From contig NZ_JAJCIC010000008.1 of NCBI RefSeq assembly GCF_020554865.1, positions 62,001 through 126,000 on the forward strand: a DNA stretch of 64,000 bases. The letters run 5' to 3'. This stretch comes from Lacrimispora sp. 210928-DFI.3.58. Lineage in GTDB: Bacteria; Bacillota; Clostridia; Lachnospirales; Lachnospiraceae. The notes under the pieces were generated by a model that was not told the origin of the DNA, did no database searches, and saw nothing but the letters and a program-made list of their open reading frames with translations. This document shows, piece by piece, positions 8,652 to 16,831 of this stretch (position 1 is its first letter; each line of letters opens with the position of its first letter). Position numbers and translations under genes: made by a program.

Positions 8652-9149
8652 ATGAAACGCTATCTGTTTTTTGATTCGGAAAAATGTTCTGCCTGCGGCG
8701 CCTGCGCGCTGGCCTGCATGGATCAGAACGATATTGATATACCGGCAGGGGAGCAGCCCTTCCGCAATACCTTTACATTGGAGGGAAAGGCAGGGGATCT
8801 GCATTTTTACTCCGTAAGCTGTATGCACTGTGCCGATGCCCCCTGCGTCATGGGCTGCCCCAGCGGCTGCCTGACAAAGGACAAGGAGACAGGCTTTACC
8901 CTGTACGATACGACTATGTGTATTGGCTGCCATTCCTGCGCCATGGCATGTCCCTACGGCGTTCCTACCTTTGGACAGGATGGAAAAATGCGCAAATGCG
9001 ATGCCTGCATCGAGCGCCAGAAGGCCGGGCTGCTGCCTGCCTGTGTAAAAATATGCCCCACAGGCGCCCTGACCCTCTTGACGGAGGAGGAGTTCAATGC
9101 CCGTCAGGCTGCAGAACAGAGGAAAAAGGCTGCTCAGATGAAGGCCTGA
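8652..9149 (+). CDS. Four-cluster [4Fe-4S] ferredoxin-like electron transfer subunit (DmsB/PhsB/HycB type)
   Basis: A 165-residue protein with sixteen ligand cysteines in the classical arrangement: C12, C15, C18, C22; C57, C60, C65, C69; C90, C93, C96, C100; C116, C119, C131, C135. By analogy with DmsB and PhsB these hold four [4Fe-4S] clusters, passing electrons to the pterin subunit. It starts 13 bp after the catalytic subunit with AAGGAGG in place. There is no membrane anchor subunit nearby, which agrees with a soluble complex fed by the flavoprotein at 5232. The last 20 residues are charged and Ala/Lys-rich. Confidence 0.9.
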   Translation: MKRYLFFDSEKCSACGACALACMDQNDIDIPAGEQPFRNTFTLEGKAGDLHFYSVSCMHCADAPCVMGCPSGCLTKDKETGFTLYDTTMCIGCHSCAMACPYGVPTFGQDGKMRKCDACIERQKAGLLPACVKICPTGALTLLTEEEFNARQAAEQRKKAAQMKA

Positions 9150-9171
9150 CAGAAAGGAATGAAAAAGGAGT

Positions 9172-10044
9172 ATGATAGTTGGAATTTTGGCTGTGGCAGG
9201 GGCTGCTACCTGCTTAGGGATCATGCCCAGCATACAGAAGCAGCTTTTGGTGGACGGGCTTCCGATGAACAGCCTCATGTTTTTTACAAACCTGACGATC
9301 TCTGCGGTGTGCATGGCTTTGGCAAAGGCAAAAGGGCGCAGCCTTAAAGCCAGGCCTGCCCAACTCATCCAGGCCCTGGTTATGGGAACCAGCGGAATGC
9401 TGCTCACGGCCCTCTTGTTAAACAACAGCTACCTGTATCTGCCGGTGGGGACAGCCATCATGCTGAATTTTCTGTATCCCTCCATTGTATGTATTATCAT
9501 GGGAACCGTATTTAAGGAAGGCTTTACGAAGCTCCAGATCGCAGCCATTGTAGTGTCCATCACAGGAATGGCCTTCCTCACAGGGGCAGGCGGGGAAATG
9601 CCTCTGATCGGGATCGTGCTGGCAGTGGTCTCTGCCTTTACCTACGGCGGCTATCTGGTGGCAAATGAAAAGGGGCCTGCCAACGAGCTGCCAATAGAGA
9701 CAAAACTGTTTTACGTATCCCTTCCGGGAAGCCTGCTGTTTGGCATCCTGGCTCCGGTGACAGGCACCTTGGCTGCCCCGGCAGGAGGGATCGGGGGATG
9801 GCTTTTCCTGATCTGCGGTTCCGGATTGTTTACCGTAGGCGGATATTTTATGATGATGTATGGGATCAGCCGCCTGGGAGCTTCCACTGCCGCCTTTATC
9901 TCCATGCTGGAGCCGGTGGTGAGCGTGATCTTTGGAACGATCTGGTTCAAGGATCCGGTGACCCTGGGCATTGCTGCCGGAGGCGGCCTGGTTATTACCA
10001 GTATTTTGCTCATAACCATAGATGGGTATCAAAAAAGCCGGTAG
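9172..10044 (+). CDS. EamA/DMT-family transporter
   Basis: A 290-residue protein with about ten membrane segments in two EamA halves (roughly 1-135 and 145-285). The second half contains GISRLGASTAAFISMLEPVVSVIFG, the typical EamA repeat end. Members export or import small metabolites. It directly follows the molybdoenzyme genes (22 bp, AAGGAG at the start), so it may carry that enzyme's substrate or product. The stop codon lies within the terminator hairpin at 10028-10060. Confidence 0.85.
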   Translation: MIVGILAVAGAATCLGIMPSIQKQLLVDGLPMNSLMFFTNLTISAVCMALAKAKGRSLKARPAQLIQALVMGTSGMLLTALLLNNSYLYLPVGTAIMLNFLYPSIVCIIMGTVFKEGFTKLQIAAIVVSITGMAFLTGAGGEMPLIGIVLAVVSAFTYGGYLVANEKGPANELPIETKLFYVSLPGSLLFGILAPVTGTLAAPAGGIGGWLFLICGSGLFTVGGYFMMMYGISRLGASTAAFISMLEPVVSVIFGTIWFKDPVTLGIAAGGGLVITSILLITIDGYQKSR

Positions 10045-10060
10045 CCCCGGTTTTTTTGAT
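10028..10060 (+). terminator. Intrinsic terminator overlapping the end of the EamA gene
   Basis: ATCAAAAAAGCCGG and CCCCGGTTTTTTTGAT form a GC-core hairpin around TAGC, the TAG being the stop codon. The T7 run completes the signal. Confidence 0.75.
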
Positions 10061-10092
10061 ATGGCAATACGGCAGGATGGGTGTGAATGATA

Positions 10093-10122
10093 TTGCAACC
10101 CGAAACCTTGTTATGCTATAAT
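10093..10122 (+). promoter_or_regulatory. Promoter for the GntR regulator gene
   Basis: TTGCAA (10093-10098), an 18-bp spacer and TATAAT (10117-10122), preceded by TATGC, which resembles an extended -10. Confidence 0.65.
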
Positions 10123-10187
10123 TTTGAAGGCGGATCTCTTGGGACAGCCAGAAGGCATTCATAGCCTTAAGAATGGGAGGTAGCATC

Positions 10188-10868
10188 ATGTTTCGGGTGA
10201 TGGAGAGACCAAAGCTTTACGAGCAGGTGGTCGATCAGATAAAGAATTTGATCATACAGGGAGTTTACAAAAAGGGAGAGCTTCTTCCCAGTGAGAAGGA
10301 GCTGATCGAGATGACGGGCGTCAGCCGCATCACGGTGCGGGAGGCGCTGAGGATCCTGGGAGAGGCCGGGGTCATAGAGACGCATAAGGGCAAGGGAAGC
10401 TTTGTGATGGTAGAGGGAAGCGACCTGGTAGAGGAAGATCAGGGAAAGGAAAGCTACACGGAGCAGTTCCTGAATTCAACCAATGCGCGTATCCTGCTGG
10501 AGCCTGCCATTGCGCGGGAGGTTGCCTCTATTGCAACGGAGGAGGAGCTTAGGGAGATTGAAAAGAGGATCAGAAGGGATAATCTGGAGGATGGTGATTT
10601 CCACCGCGCGATCATCACGGCGGCCCACAATCCAGTGCTCCTTAAGTGGTTCGATGAGCTGACCAATATGGAGAGCGAGCCGGTGATCCGCAGCCTGGTG
10701 CCTCCGGCAAGACAGAAAAACATGTCTGTCAGGATTGAGGAGCAGCACCAGAATATCTGCTCTGCCCTGAAGGCCCGCAACGGCGAATTTGCCTACTTTT
10801 ATATGAAGGAGCATCTCATCTTTATCAGGGATGTCTATGAGGAATATTTTGAGGTATTTTATCACTAA
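10188..10868 (+). CDS. GntR family transcriptional regulator, FadR/FCD subfamily
   Basis: A 226-residue regulator with an N-terminal winged helix (residues about 10-72: LLPSEKELIEMTGVSRITVREALRILGEAGVIETHKGKGSFV) and an all-helical C-terminal FCD ligand domain. The ATG at 10188 is preferred to an upstream one because GGGAGG at 10175-10180 is 7 nt away. It has its own promoter after the molybdoenzyme-EamA operon and precedes moeA by a repeat-filled gap, so it is the obvious candidate regulator of this module. The FCD domain often binds a metal and a carboxylate ligand. The specific ligand is unknown. Confidence 0.88.
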   Translation: MFRVMERPKLYEQVVDQIKNLIIQGVYKKGELLPSEKELIEMTGVSRITVREALRILGEAGVIETHKGKGSFVMVEGSDLVEEDQGKESYTEQFLNSTNARILLEPAIAREVASIATEEELREIEKRIRRDNLEDGDFHRAIITAAHNPVLLKWFDELTNMESEPVIRSLVPPARQKNMSVRIEEQHQNICSALKARNGEFAYFYMKEHLIFIRDVYEEYFEVFYH

Positions 10869-10870
10869 AT

Positions 10871-11020
10871 CTGCATGTGCCCGGCGGGCGGCAGGACTTT
10901 CATAGTAAACCTGCATGCGCCCAGCAGCGGACGCACTACCGCACCAAAAAAGTCTGGTGGGCGCATTGGGCATACCTGAATGCAAGCCGCCTATCCGGCG
11001 GCAGGACTTTCATAGTAAAG
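10871..11020 (+). repeat. Dispersed GC-rich palindromic repeat, copy B (composite)
   Basis: The core at about 10947-11020 has AAAAAAGTCTGGTGGGCGC, CATACCTGAATGCAA, GCCGCCTATCCGGCGGC and AGGACTTTCATAGTAAAG. In front of it, 10871-10910 looks like a collapsed second copy (left-arm CTGCATGTGCCCGGC joined straight to the right end GGCAGGACTTTCATAGTAAA), and 10910-10946 is the long left arm shared with copy A. It separates the GntR gene from moeA. Confidence 0.8.
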
Positions 11021-11041
11021 GAAATATAGGGAGGATGAAAG

Positions 11042-12262
11042 ATGAAGCAGCACAAAAGAGGGAAAACTCCGGTAGAGGACGCTATTCTATCTATAGTAAG
11101 CGCAGTAGCAGCGCCTGGAAGGATCAGGAGGCTTCCGCTGATCCACAGCACAGGCCATGTGCTGGCAGAGGATGTGAGTGCAGTGCTGCCCCAGCCGCCC
11201 TTTGACCGCAGCCCCTTAGACGGCTATGCCCTGCGGGCATCTGATATCAAAGGAGCATCAAAGGAGCATCCCGTCGTTCTCCCTGTAAGCAGCTATATCC
11301 CGGCGGGAAGCGGTATACCGAAGCCCCTTCCTGAGGGAACGGCAGCCAGGATCATGACGGGAGCGGCTGTTCCCCGGGGGGCTGACTGTATTATCCGCCA
11401 GGAAGACACGGATGAGGGGGAGGAGAGAGCGGCCTTTTACGCATCCCTCCCTGCGGGAAGGAATATCTGCTTCTGCGGCGAGGACATTAAGGAGGGAGAA
11501 TGTCTGGTTCCGAAGGGGACAAGGCTTACGTTTGCCCATATAGGCGTTCTGGCAGGGCAGGGTATCCGGGAGGTGCAGGTGTATGCCAATCCGAAGATTG
11601 CAGTGATGGCCACCGGCGATGAGCTGATCCCTCCGGAGGCAGAACCGGCTCCGGGAAAGATCTATGATTCCAACAGCATTATGATGTATTCCCGTCTTCT
11701 GGAGCTGGGAGTGGAAGCAGATGTATGGCCGGCAGGGCCGGATGACCCGGAAAAGCTGGCAGCCCTGGTAGACAGGCTGTTAGAGCAGTATTCCCTTGTG
11801 ATCACGACAGGGGGCGTTTCCGTGGGAAGGAAGGATTATATGCCTGAGGTGGTGGACAGGCTGGGCCTTCAGCTCTTGTTTCATGGGATCGCGGCAAAGC
11901 CGGGAAGCCCTGTGTTAGCCGCTGTCCGTGACAGCAGTGTCCTGCTGGCCTTATCCGGCAATCCCTTTGCCAGCATTGCCACCTTTGAGCTTCTGGGCCT
12001 TCCTGCCATTGCGAAGCTGTCAGGGGAAAGCCAGTGGAAGCAGGTCAGGACCAGGGCAAGGCTGCGGGGGAACTTCGGGAAGCCGTCCAATGTCAGGCGG
12101 TTTATCCGGGCCAGGATCGAAGGCGGCTATGTGTCCATACCGGAAAAGGGACATTCCTCAGGAAGCATCGGTACTCTGGCGGGCTGCAACTGCCTGATCG
12201 ATGTGCCGGAGGAAAGCGGGGCATTGAGCGATGGCGATGAAGTAGAGGTGTGGCTGTTTTAG
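11042..12262 (+). CDS. moeA: Molybdopterin molybdotransferase MoeA
   Basis: A 406-residue cytosolic enzyme that inserts molybdate into adenylylated molybdopterin. Visible motifs are DRSPLDGYALRA near residue 60 (domain that binds MPT), GEDIKEGE, the central MoaB/MogA-like domain beginning AVMATGDEL, with TTGGVSVGRKDYM near 260-272, and LSGNPFAS near 303-310. The C-terminal beta-barrel ends at 406. It lies 3 kb downstream of the molybdoenzyme on the same strand and supports its maturation. No other Moco biosynthesis gene is in the window, so the rest of the pathway must be elsewhere. A terminator follows. Confidence 0.93.
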   Translation: MKQHKRGKTPVEDAILSIVSAVAAPGRIRRLPLIHSTGHVLAEDVSAVLPQPPFDRSPLDGYALRASDIKGASKEHPVVLPVSSYIPAGSGIPKPLPEGTAARIMTGAAVPRGADCIIRQEDTDEGEERAAFYASLPAGRNICFCGEDIKEGECLVPKGTRLTFAHIGVLAGQGIREVQVYANPKIAVMATGDELIPPEAEPAPGKIYDSNSIMMYSRLLELGVEADVWPAGPDDPEKLAALVDRLLEQYSLVITTGGVSVGRKDYMPEVVDRLGLQLLFHGIAAKPGSPVLAAVRDSSVLLALSGNPFASIATFELLGLPAIAKLSGESQWKQVRTRARLRGNFGKPSNVRRFIRARIEGGYVSIPEKGHSSGSIGTLAGCNCLIDVPEESGALSDGDEVEVWLF

Positions 12263-12303
12263 GAAACACCACATTGCAGAAAGCATAGTATATCTACAGT
12301 CTG

Positions 12304-12336
12304 AGGGCAGATCCTTGCGGGATCTGCCCTATTATT
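12304..12336 (+). terminator. Intrinsic terminator after moeA
   Basis: An 11-bp perfect stem, AGGGCAGATCC (12304-12314) with GGATCTGCCCT (12320-12330), loop TTGCG, followed by ATTATT. The T-run is weak but the stem is strong. Confidence 0.65.
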
Positions 12337-12428
12337 GCGAAGTATCCGGAAAAATGCGCCAGTGACGTGTTTTGTAGGCTTCTGCCCATCCTGCGGGAGA
12401 AATTCTGCAGGAGGAGATCAGAAAGTGA

Positions 12429-12458
12429 TTGTACCGCAGTGATACTTTGGTATACAAT
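12429..12458 (+). promoter_or_regulatory. Promoter for the MATE transporter gene
   Basis: TTGTAC (12429-12434), an 18-bp spacer and TACAAT (12453-12458), about 50 bp before the start codon. Confidence 0.55.
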
Positions 12459-12508
12459 GTAAAATAGACGGGAGCATTGCGCTTATCATTACGAGGTGAG
12501 AGAGACAT

Positions 12509-13870
12509 ATGGAGAGAAAAAATACGATCATAGCTGATTTTACAACAGGGAGCGTGCCGAAAAAGATGCTGCAGTTTGCCCTGCCCCTTATCCTGTCGGG
12601 AATGCTGCAGACAGTGTACAGCATGGTGGATATGATGGTAGTGGGAAAATTTGTGGGAGGAGCCGCGCTGTCGGCAGTATCTATTGGCGGGGATGTGCTT
12701 ACCATGCTGACCTTTGCCTCCATGGGGATCGCCAATGCTGCCCAGATCATCATTTCCCAGTATATTGGAGCCGGGCGCAGGGATATGGTGGTGAAGCTGA
12801 TCGGTACGCTGTTCACCTTCCTGCTGGGCTGCGCTGTCTGTCTGACCGTGGTCTGTCTTACGATCCGGGGGCATATCATGAATTGGGTCAATACGCCGCC
12901 TGAGGCCTGGGATTATGCGAAGGATTACATAACCACATGCATCATTGGACTGGTGTTCATATATGGATATAACCTTGTCAGTGCGATCCTGCGCGGTATG
13001 GGAGACTCCAAAAGACCCTTTGCCTTTATTGCCATTGCCTCTGTGCTGAATCTGATCCTTGACCTTGTTTTTATCGGGAGATTCCATATGGCTGCCTTTG
13101 GCGCGGCCCTGGCCACTGTGATCGGACAGGGGATCAGCTTTTTCTGTGCTCTCTTTGTCTTGTTTAAGGAGCGGGAGGAGATCGGATTTGACTTTCGTCC
13201 CTCCAGCTTCCGTATGGACAGGCAGGTCATGGGGCCACTTTTAAAGCTGGGGATCCCCATGATGATCCAGTCGGCATCGATCACATTTTCCAAACTCTTT
13301 GTGAATTCCTGGATCAATTCCTATGGCTATGTTGCCTCGGCTGTGTCGGGTATTGGGACAAAGCTGGACACCATCAGCAATACCTTTGCCCAGGCCATCA
13401 ATGCGGCGGGAGGTACCATGATCGCCCAAAATATCGGAGCCGGGAAAATAAAACGCGTTCCGAAGGCAATGGCGACCGCCTTTTTCATGGCCTTTTCCAT
13501 TGCGTTTCCACTGGGGCTTGTCACCTTCCTTTTCCCGCAGGCGGTATTTGGTCTGTTCTGCGAGGAAGCGCCGATCCTGGAGATGGCCATGACCTATGTC
13601 CCGGTGGCTGTGCTGCTGTTCCTCAGCAGCGCCATGAGAGTACCCATGTTCTCACTGATCAATGGCTCCGGCATGTCAAAGCTGAATCTGGCAGTGGCGC
13701 TGTTGGACGGGCTTGTTATGCGCATCGGCCTTGCACTGATTTTGGGCCTGGCTTGTGGGATGGGAGTCTATGGGTTCTGGTACGGACATGCGGCATCCAG
13801 CTTTGTGCCCTTTGTGATTGGAGGGGTTTATTTCCTGTCAGGGAAATGGAAGACAGGAAAGGCGATCTAG
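12509..13870 (+). CDS. MATE family efflux transporter
   Basis: A 453-residue membrane protein with twelve predicted segments in two homologous halves. The N-terminal PKKMLQFALPLILSGMLQTVYSMVDMMVVGKFVG is the classic MATE first-helix pattern, and LKLGIPMMIQS opens the second half. Such proteins export cationic drugs or metabolites using Na+ or H+. It has its own promoter, with AGGTGAG as a moderate ribosome site. It is followed after 30 bp by the OLD-type gene on the same strand, with no terminator between, so the two may be co-transcribed. There is no evidence of a functional link. Confidence 0.9.
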   Translation: MERKNTIIADFTTGSVPKKMLQFALPLILSGMLQTVYSMVDMMVVGKFVGGAALSAVSIGGDVLTMLTFASMGIANAAQIIISQYIGAGRRDMVVKLIGTLFTFLLGCAVCLTVVCLTIRGHIMNWVNTPPEAWDYAKDYITTCIIGLVFIYGYNLVSAILRGMGDSKRPFAFIAIASVLNLILDLVFIGRFHMAAFGAALATVIGQGISFFCALFVLFKEREEIGFDFRPSSFRMDRQVMGPLLKLGIPMMIQSASITFSKLFVNSWINSYGYVASAVSGIGTKLDTISNTFAQAINAAGGTMIAQNIGAGKIKRVPKAMATAFFMAFSIAFPLGLVTFLFPQAVFGLFCEEAPILEMAMTYVPVAVLLFLSSAMRVPMFSLINGSGMSKLNLAVALLDGLVMRIGLALILGLACGMGVYGFWYGHAASSFVPFVIGGVYFLSGKWKTGKAI

Positions 13871-13900
13871 GGCCGGCCGACAGCATAGAAGGAGGCAACC

Positions 13901-15751
13901 ATGCAGCTGATCTCACTTCACATTAAAAATTTTAAATCCATTCAGGACCTGGAGCTTTCGGATCTGGAGCAGGCTCTGATCCTGGTGGGAAAAAATAATA
14001 CGGGAAAGACAGGTATCCTGGATGCTGTCCGGGCGGCGTTCGGCTGTTACTGTGTGACAGAAGCGGATTTTAATGAAAAAAAGCAGAATATCGAGATTTC
14101 TGCTGTGCTGGCGCTGAACGATGAGGATCTTATGCGCCTTCACGCTGCGGGGAGTATCAGCACCTACAAACGTTTTGAGGCCTGGAAGAGGGATTTCTGC
14201 ACAAAGCTGCCTTCTTTTCAGGACGGAAGGCTGTCCTTTACCTGCGTCATCAACCAGCGCGGAGAGCTCCGTTACCAGGACGGCCTGCACAAGCACAACC
14301 GCTATCTGCCGCAGCTGTTTCCGAGGCTGTATTTTATTGGCACAGAGCGGAACGTGAAGCCCTTTCAGGAGGATCTTCTGATGTCCCAGGAGGAGGAACA
14401 GCTGATCCGCCTCCGTGGAGGCCGCTGCATGTTCGATTCGGCCAAAGCCTGCAACCAGTGCTTTAGCTGTATTGGGCTGATCAACCAGAAGAAGCCGGAG
14501 GCATTGAACGTGATAGAAACCGCAAAGCTTCTGGAATATAAGATGTACCAGCTGAATCTCAACGACTTTTCCCGCAGAGTCAATGAGAACTACCGGAAAA
14601 ATGGCGGCCGGGAGGAGATACTCTATACCTTGACCTGTGACCCGGACACCCTTTTCCACGTGACTGCCGAGGCCTGGCATGAGGAGCAGCAGCGCTTAAG
14701 TGCAGTGGAGCATTTGGGAAACGGCATGAAGAGCATTTACATGCTGTCCCTTCTGGAGACCTACATTGAAAATGAAAAGAAGATCCCCAGCATCATCCTG
14801 GTAGAATATCCGGAGCTGTTTCTGCACCCGTCCCTGCAGAAAACTGCCGGGGAGATCCTCTACCGCCTGTCAAAGAAAAACCAGGTGATCTTCTCCACCC
14901 ACTCTCCGGCCATGATCTCCAATTTTACCAGCCGTCAGCTAAGGCAGGTGGTGCTGGATCCGGAGGGCTACTCTATGATCCGGCCTCATGCAGACATTGA
15001 CCAGATACTGGACGACTTAGGCTACAGCGCCAATGATCTCCTGAATGTGGGTTTTGTGTTTATCGTGGAGGGAAAACAGGACAAAAGCCGTCTGCCCCTG
15101 CTTCTGGAAAAATATTATTCCGAGATCCACAGCCCGGACGGCACGCTGTCCCGGATCGCTATCATCACCACCAACAGCTGCACCAACATCCGCACCTACG
15201 CCAACTTAAAATATATGAATCAGGTCTACCTGCGGGATCAGTTTTTGATGATCCGGGACGGCGACGGAAAGGACCCGGACCAGCTGGCAGGACAGCTGTG
15301 CAGGTATTACGATGAGCGCAGCCTGGAGGACGCCGACAAGCTTCCAAAAGTCCGCCGGAGGAATGTGCTGATCCTGAAGTATTATTCCTTTGAGAACTAT
15401 TTCCTGAATCCGGAGATCATGGCCCGCCTGGGGATTGTGGAAAGCGAGGAGGCCTTCTGGGAGACGCTGTTTGCAAAGTGGAAGGAATATCTGTACCGCT
15501 TAAGCAGCGGACGGGCTCTGACAGAGGCTTTGGGAAAGGAGATTGATTCCATCGGGGAGCTGAAGGAGCATTTTGAGGACATTAAGATCCATATACGGGG
15601 ACATAATCTGTATGACATTTTTTATGGGCCCTTTAAGGACAGAGAGACGGAGATTTTGAGGCAGTATATTGATCTCGCTCCGCGGGAGGATTTTAGGGAT
15701 ATTCTGGATGGGATCGAGGTGTTTCCATTTTTTGATTGCAGGAAGGTATGA
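13901..15751 (+). CDS. OLD-family ATP-dependent nuclease-like protein (AAA ATPase + TOPRIM) with a four-cysteine insertion
   Basis: A 616-residue protein with an SMC-like ATPase followed by a TOPRIM nuclease-type domain, the architecture of class 1 OLD proteins. Walker A is GKNNTGKT (30-37). The Walker B region reads IILVEYPELFLHP (298-310): where most relatives have EEPE, this has E302-Y303-P-E305, so the usual second acidic residue is a tyrosine. The switch motif STHSP has His334. TOPRIM is marked by Glu390 (FIVEGKQD) and D453-G-D455. Between Walker A and B lies C176-x7-C184-x2-C187-x2-C190, a likely zinc or Fe-S site. Relatives act in anti-phage defence, some with a helicase partner; no such partner is adjacent. 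GAAGGAGG supports the start. Confidence 0.8.
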   Translation: MQLISLHIKNFKSIQDLELSDLEQALILVGKNNTGKTGILDAVRAAFGCYCVTEADFNEKKQNIEISAVLALNDEDLMRLHAAGSISTYKRFEAWKRDFCTKLPSFQDGRLSFTCVINQRGELRYQDGLHKHNRYLPQLFPRLYFIGTERNVKPFQEDLLMSQEEEQLIRLRGGRCMFDSAKACNQCFSCIGLINQKKPEALNVIETAKLLEYKMYQLNLNDFSRRVNENYRKNGGREEILYTLTCDPDTLFHVTAEAWHEEQQRLSAVEHLGNGMKSIYMLSLLETYIENEKKIPSIILVEYPELFLHPSLQKTAGEILYRLSKKNQVIFSTHSPAMISNFTSRQLRQVVLDPEGYSMIRPHADIDQILDDLGYSANDLLNVGFVFIVEGKQDKSRLPLLLEKYYSEIHSPDGTLSRIAIITTNSCTNIRTYANLKYMNQVYLRDQFLMIRDGDGKDPDQLAGQLCRYYDERSLEDADKLPKVRRRNVLILKYYSFENYFLNPEIMARLGIVESEEAFWETLFAKWKEYLYRLSSGRALTEALGKEIDSIGELKEHFEDIKIHIRGHNLYDIFYGPFKDRETEILRQYIDLAPREDFRDILDGIEVFPFFDCRKV

Positions 15752-15754
15752 TAT

Positions 15755-15779
15755 GGGGGCAGTTGCCCCCTTTCTTCTT
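15755..15779 (+). terminator. Intrinsic terminator after the OLD-family gene
   Basis: GGGGGC (15755-15760) and GCCCCC (15765-15770) around AGTT, followed by TTTCTTCTT. Confidence 0.7.
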
Positions 15780-15785
15780 GCAGTA

Positions 15786-15809
15786 TTTTGAAACGTATAA
15801 AAATAAAAA
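15786..15809. promoter_or_regulatory. Upstream operator-like repeat of the 15.9-28.2 kb operon
   Basis: TTTTGAAACGTATAAAAAT followed by AAAAA, 23 of 24 bases identical to 15908-15931. Its GAAACGT core with central CG resembles LacI-family operators. It lies upstream of the promoter, 122 bp from its partner centre to centre. Confidence 0.6.
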
Positions 15810-15863
15810 ATTATAGAATTAGTAGTCAATAACACAAAATACATACAAAAATTAGAAAGCATA

Positions 15864-15892
15864 TTGACAAAAATAGATAAAAATAGTATTAT
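15864..15892 (+). promoter_or_regulatory. Promoter of the large ABC/TIM-barrel/transketolase operon
   Basis: A consensus TTGACA (15864-15869), a 17-bp spacer and TATTAT (15887-15892). Transcription would start near 15899, just before the second operator-like repeat. Confidence 0.75.
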
Positions 15893-15907
15893 TTAATCAC
15901 TAAAATG

Positions 15908-15931
15908 TTTTGAAACGTTTAAAAATAAAAA
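15908..15931. promoter_or_regulatory. Downstream operator-like repeat of the 15.9-28.2 kb operon
   Basis: TTTTGAAACGTTTAAAAAT followed by AAAAA, containing the palindrome AAACGTTT. It overlaps the start of the transcript and ends 12 bp before the first gene's ATG, a position suited to repression by the operon's own LacI protein. Confidence 0.65.
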
Positions 15932-15943
15932 GAGGGGTTTTAT

Positions 15944-16831
15944 ATGAAGGAGAAGAAAACGATTTTTCCGCTTCTGCTGATACTGCCCACACTGCTGTTT
16001 TTGGCAGTATTCTGCGTGTACCCTATGGTCCGAGGCTTCGGGTATGCTCTAACGGATTATGAGAGGAGCAATCCTCTTGGCAGCCAATTTGTGGGATTGG
16101 AGAATTTTATCAAGATTTTCAAGGAAGACAGGGTATTTCGGGGCGCCCTGCTCACATCGGTAAAATGGGTGGTGCTTCAGGTAGGGCTTCAGCTTCTATT
16201 TGGAATGATATTTGCCTTGATCCTTAACCAGGAGTTTGTGGGGAGAGGTTTTGTGCGTACCTTTTGCTTTGCCCCTTGGGCTGTGTCCGGCGTACTCACC
16301 ACTATGCTGTGGCTTCTGATCTACAATGAACACATCGGATTATTGAACAATGTATTGAAATTAGTTGGATTTGGGCATATTTCAAAGGCGTGGGTTCAAA
16401 ATCTTGATACGGCCTTTGGCTCATTGGTCATTGCAGAGTTATGGCGCGGAATTCCATTTTTTACCATAAGCCTTCTGGGAGGACTTCAGACGGTTTCTCA
16501 TGACCTGTACGAATCCGCCAGGATCGATGGGGCCAGCTCATGGGATTGCTTCTGGAGGATTACGCTTCCATTTATGAAGGAGTCCATTGTATTTGCTGCT
16601 TTAATGAGGACTATTTGGGAATTCCGATCAGTAGACATGATCATGACCATGACAAACGGAGGGCCAGTGAGGAGAACATTGACACTGCCTATCTACATGT
16701 ACCAGACCTCCATAGAGAATGGCAAGTACGGATATGGTTCTGCTTTGACGGTGATCCTGTTCCTGATTATGACATTTTATGTATGCTTCTACTTAAAGAT
16801 CAATGACTTTGGAAAGGGGGTAAATGAGTGA
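15944..16831 (+). CDS. ABC sugar transporter permease, MalF/UgpA type
   Basis: A 295-residue inner-membrane permease with six segments. The cytoplasmic EAA loop that docks the ATPase reads ESARIDGASSWDCFWRITLP (around residues 190-209). LPTLLFLAVFCVYPMVRGFGYAL at the start is typical of the carbohydrate uptake-1 (CUT1) family. It is the first gene of the operon, just after a promoter flanked by two operators. It pairs with the permease starting at 16831 and the binding protein at 17726. No ATP-binding subunit is encoded here, so a shared MsmK/UgpC-like ATPase elsewhere is expected. Confidence 0.92.
   Translation: MKEKKTIFPLLLILPTLLFLAVFCVYPMVRGFGYALTDYERSNPLGSQFVGLENFIKIFKEDRVFRGALLTSVKWVVLQVGLQLLFGMIFALILNQEFVGRGFVRTFCFAPWAVSGVLTTMLWLLIYNEHIGLLNNVLKLVGFGHISKAWVQNLDTAFGSLVIAELWRGIPFFTISLLGGLQTVSHDLYESARIDGASSWDCFWRITLPFMKESIVFAALMRTIWEFRSVDMIMTMTNGGPVRRTLTLPIYMYQTSIENGKYGYGSALTVILFLIMTFYVCFYLKINDFGKGVNE

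Noticed and set aside
12332..13087. A 251-codon minus-strand frame opposite the MATE gene
   Set aside because: Shadow of the MATE coding sequence; unlikely composition and no start signal.
13913..14680. A 255-codon minus-strand frame opposite the OLD-family gene
   Set aside because: Antisense to conserved ATPase sequence, no motif and no ribosome site.
15786..15931. Strict cre sites upstream of the 15.9 kb operon
   Set aside because: The CG-centred core lacks the spacing and TG/CA ends of the cre consensus; a dedicated LacI operator is more likely.
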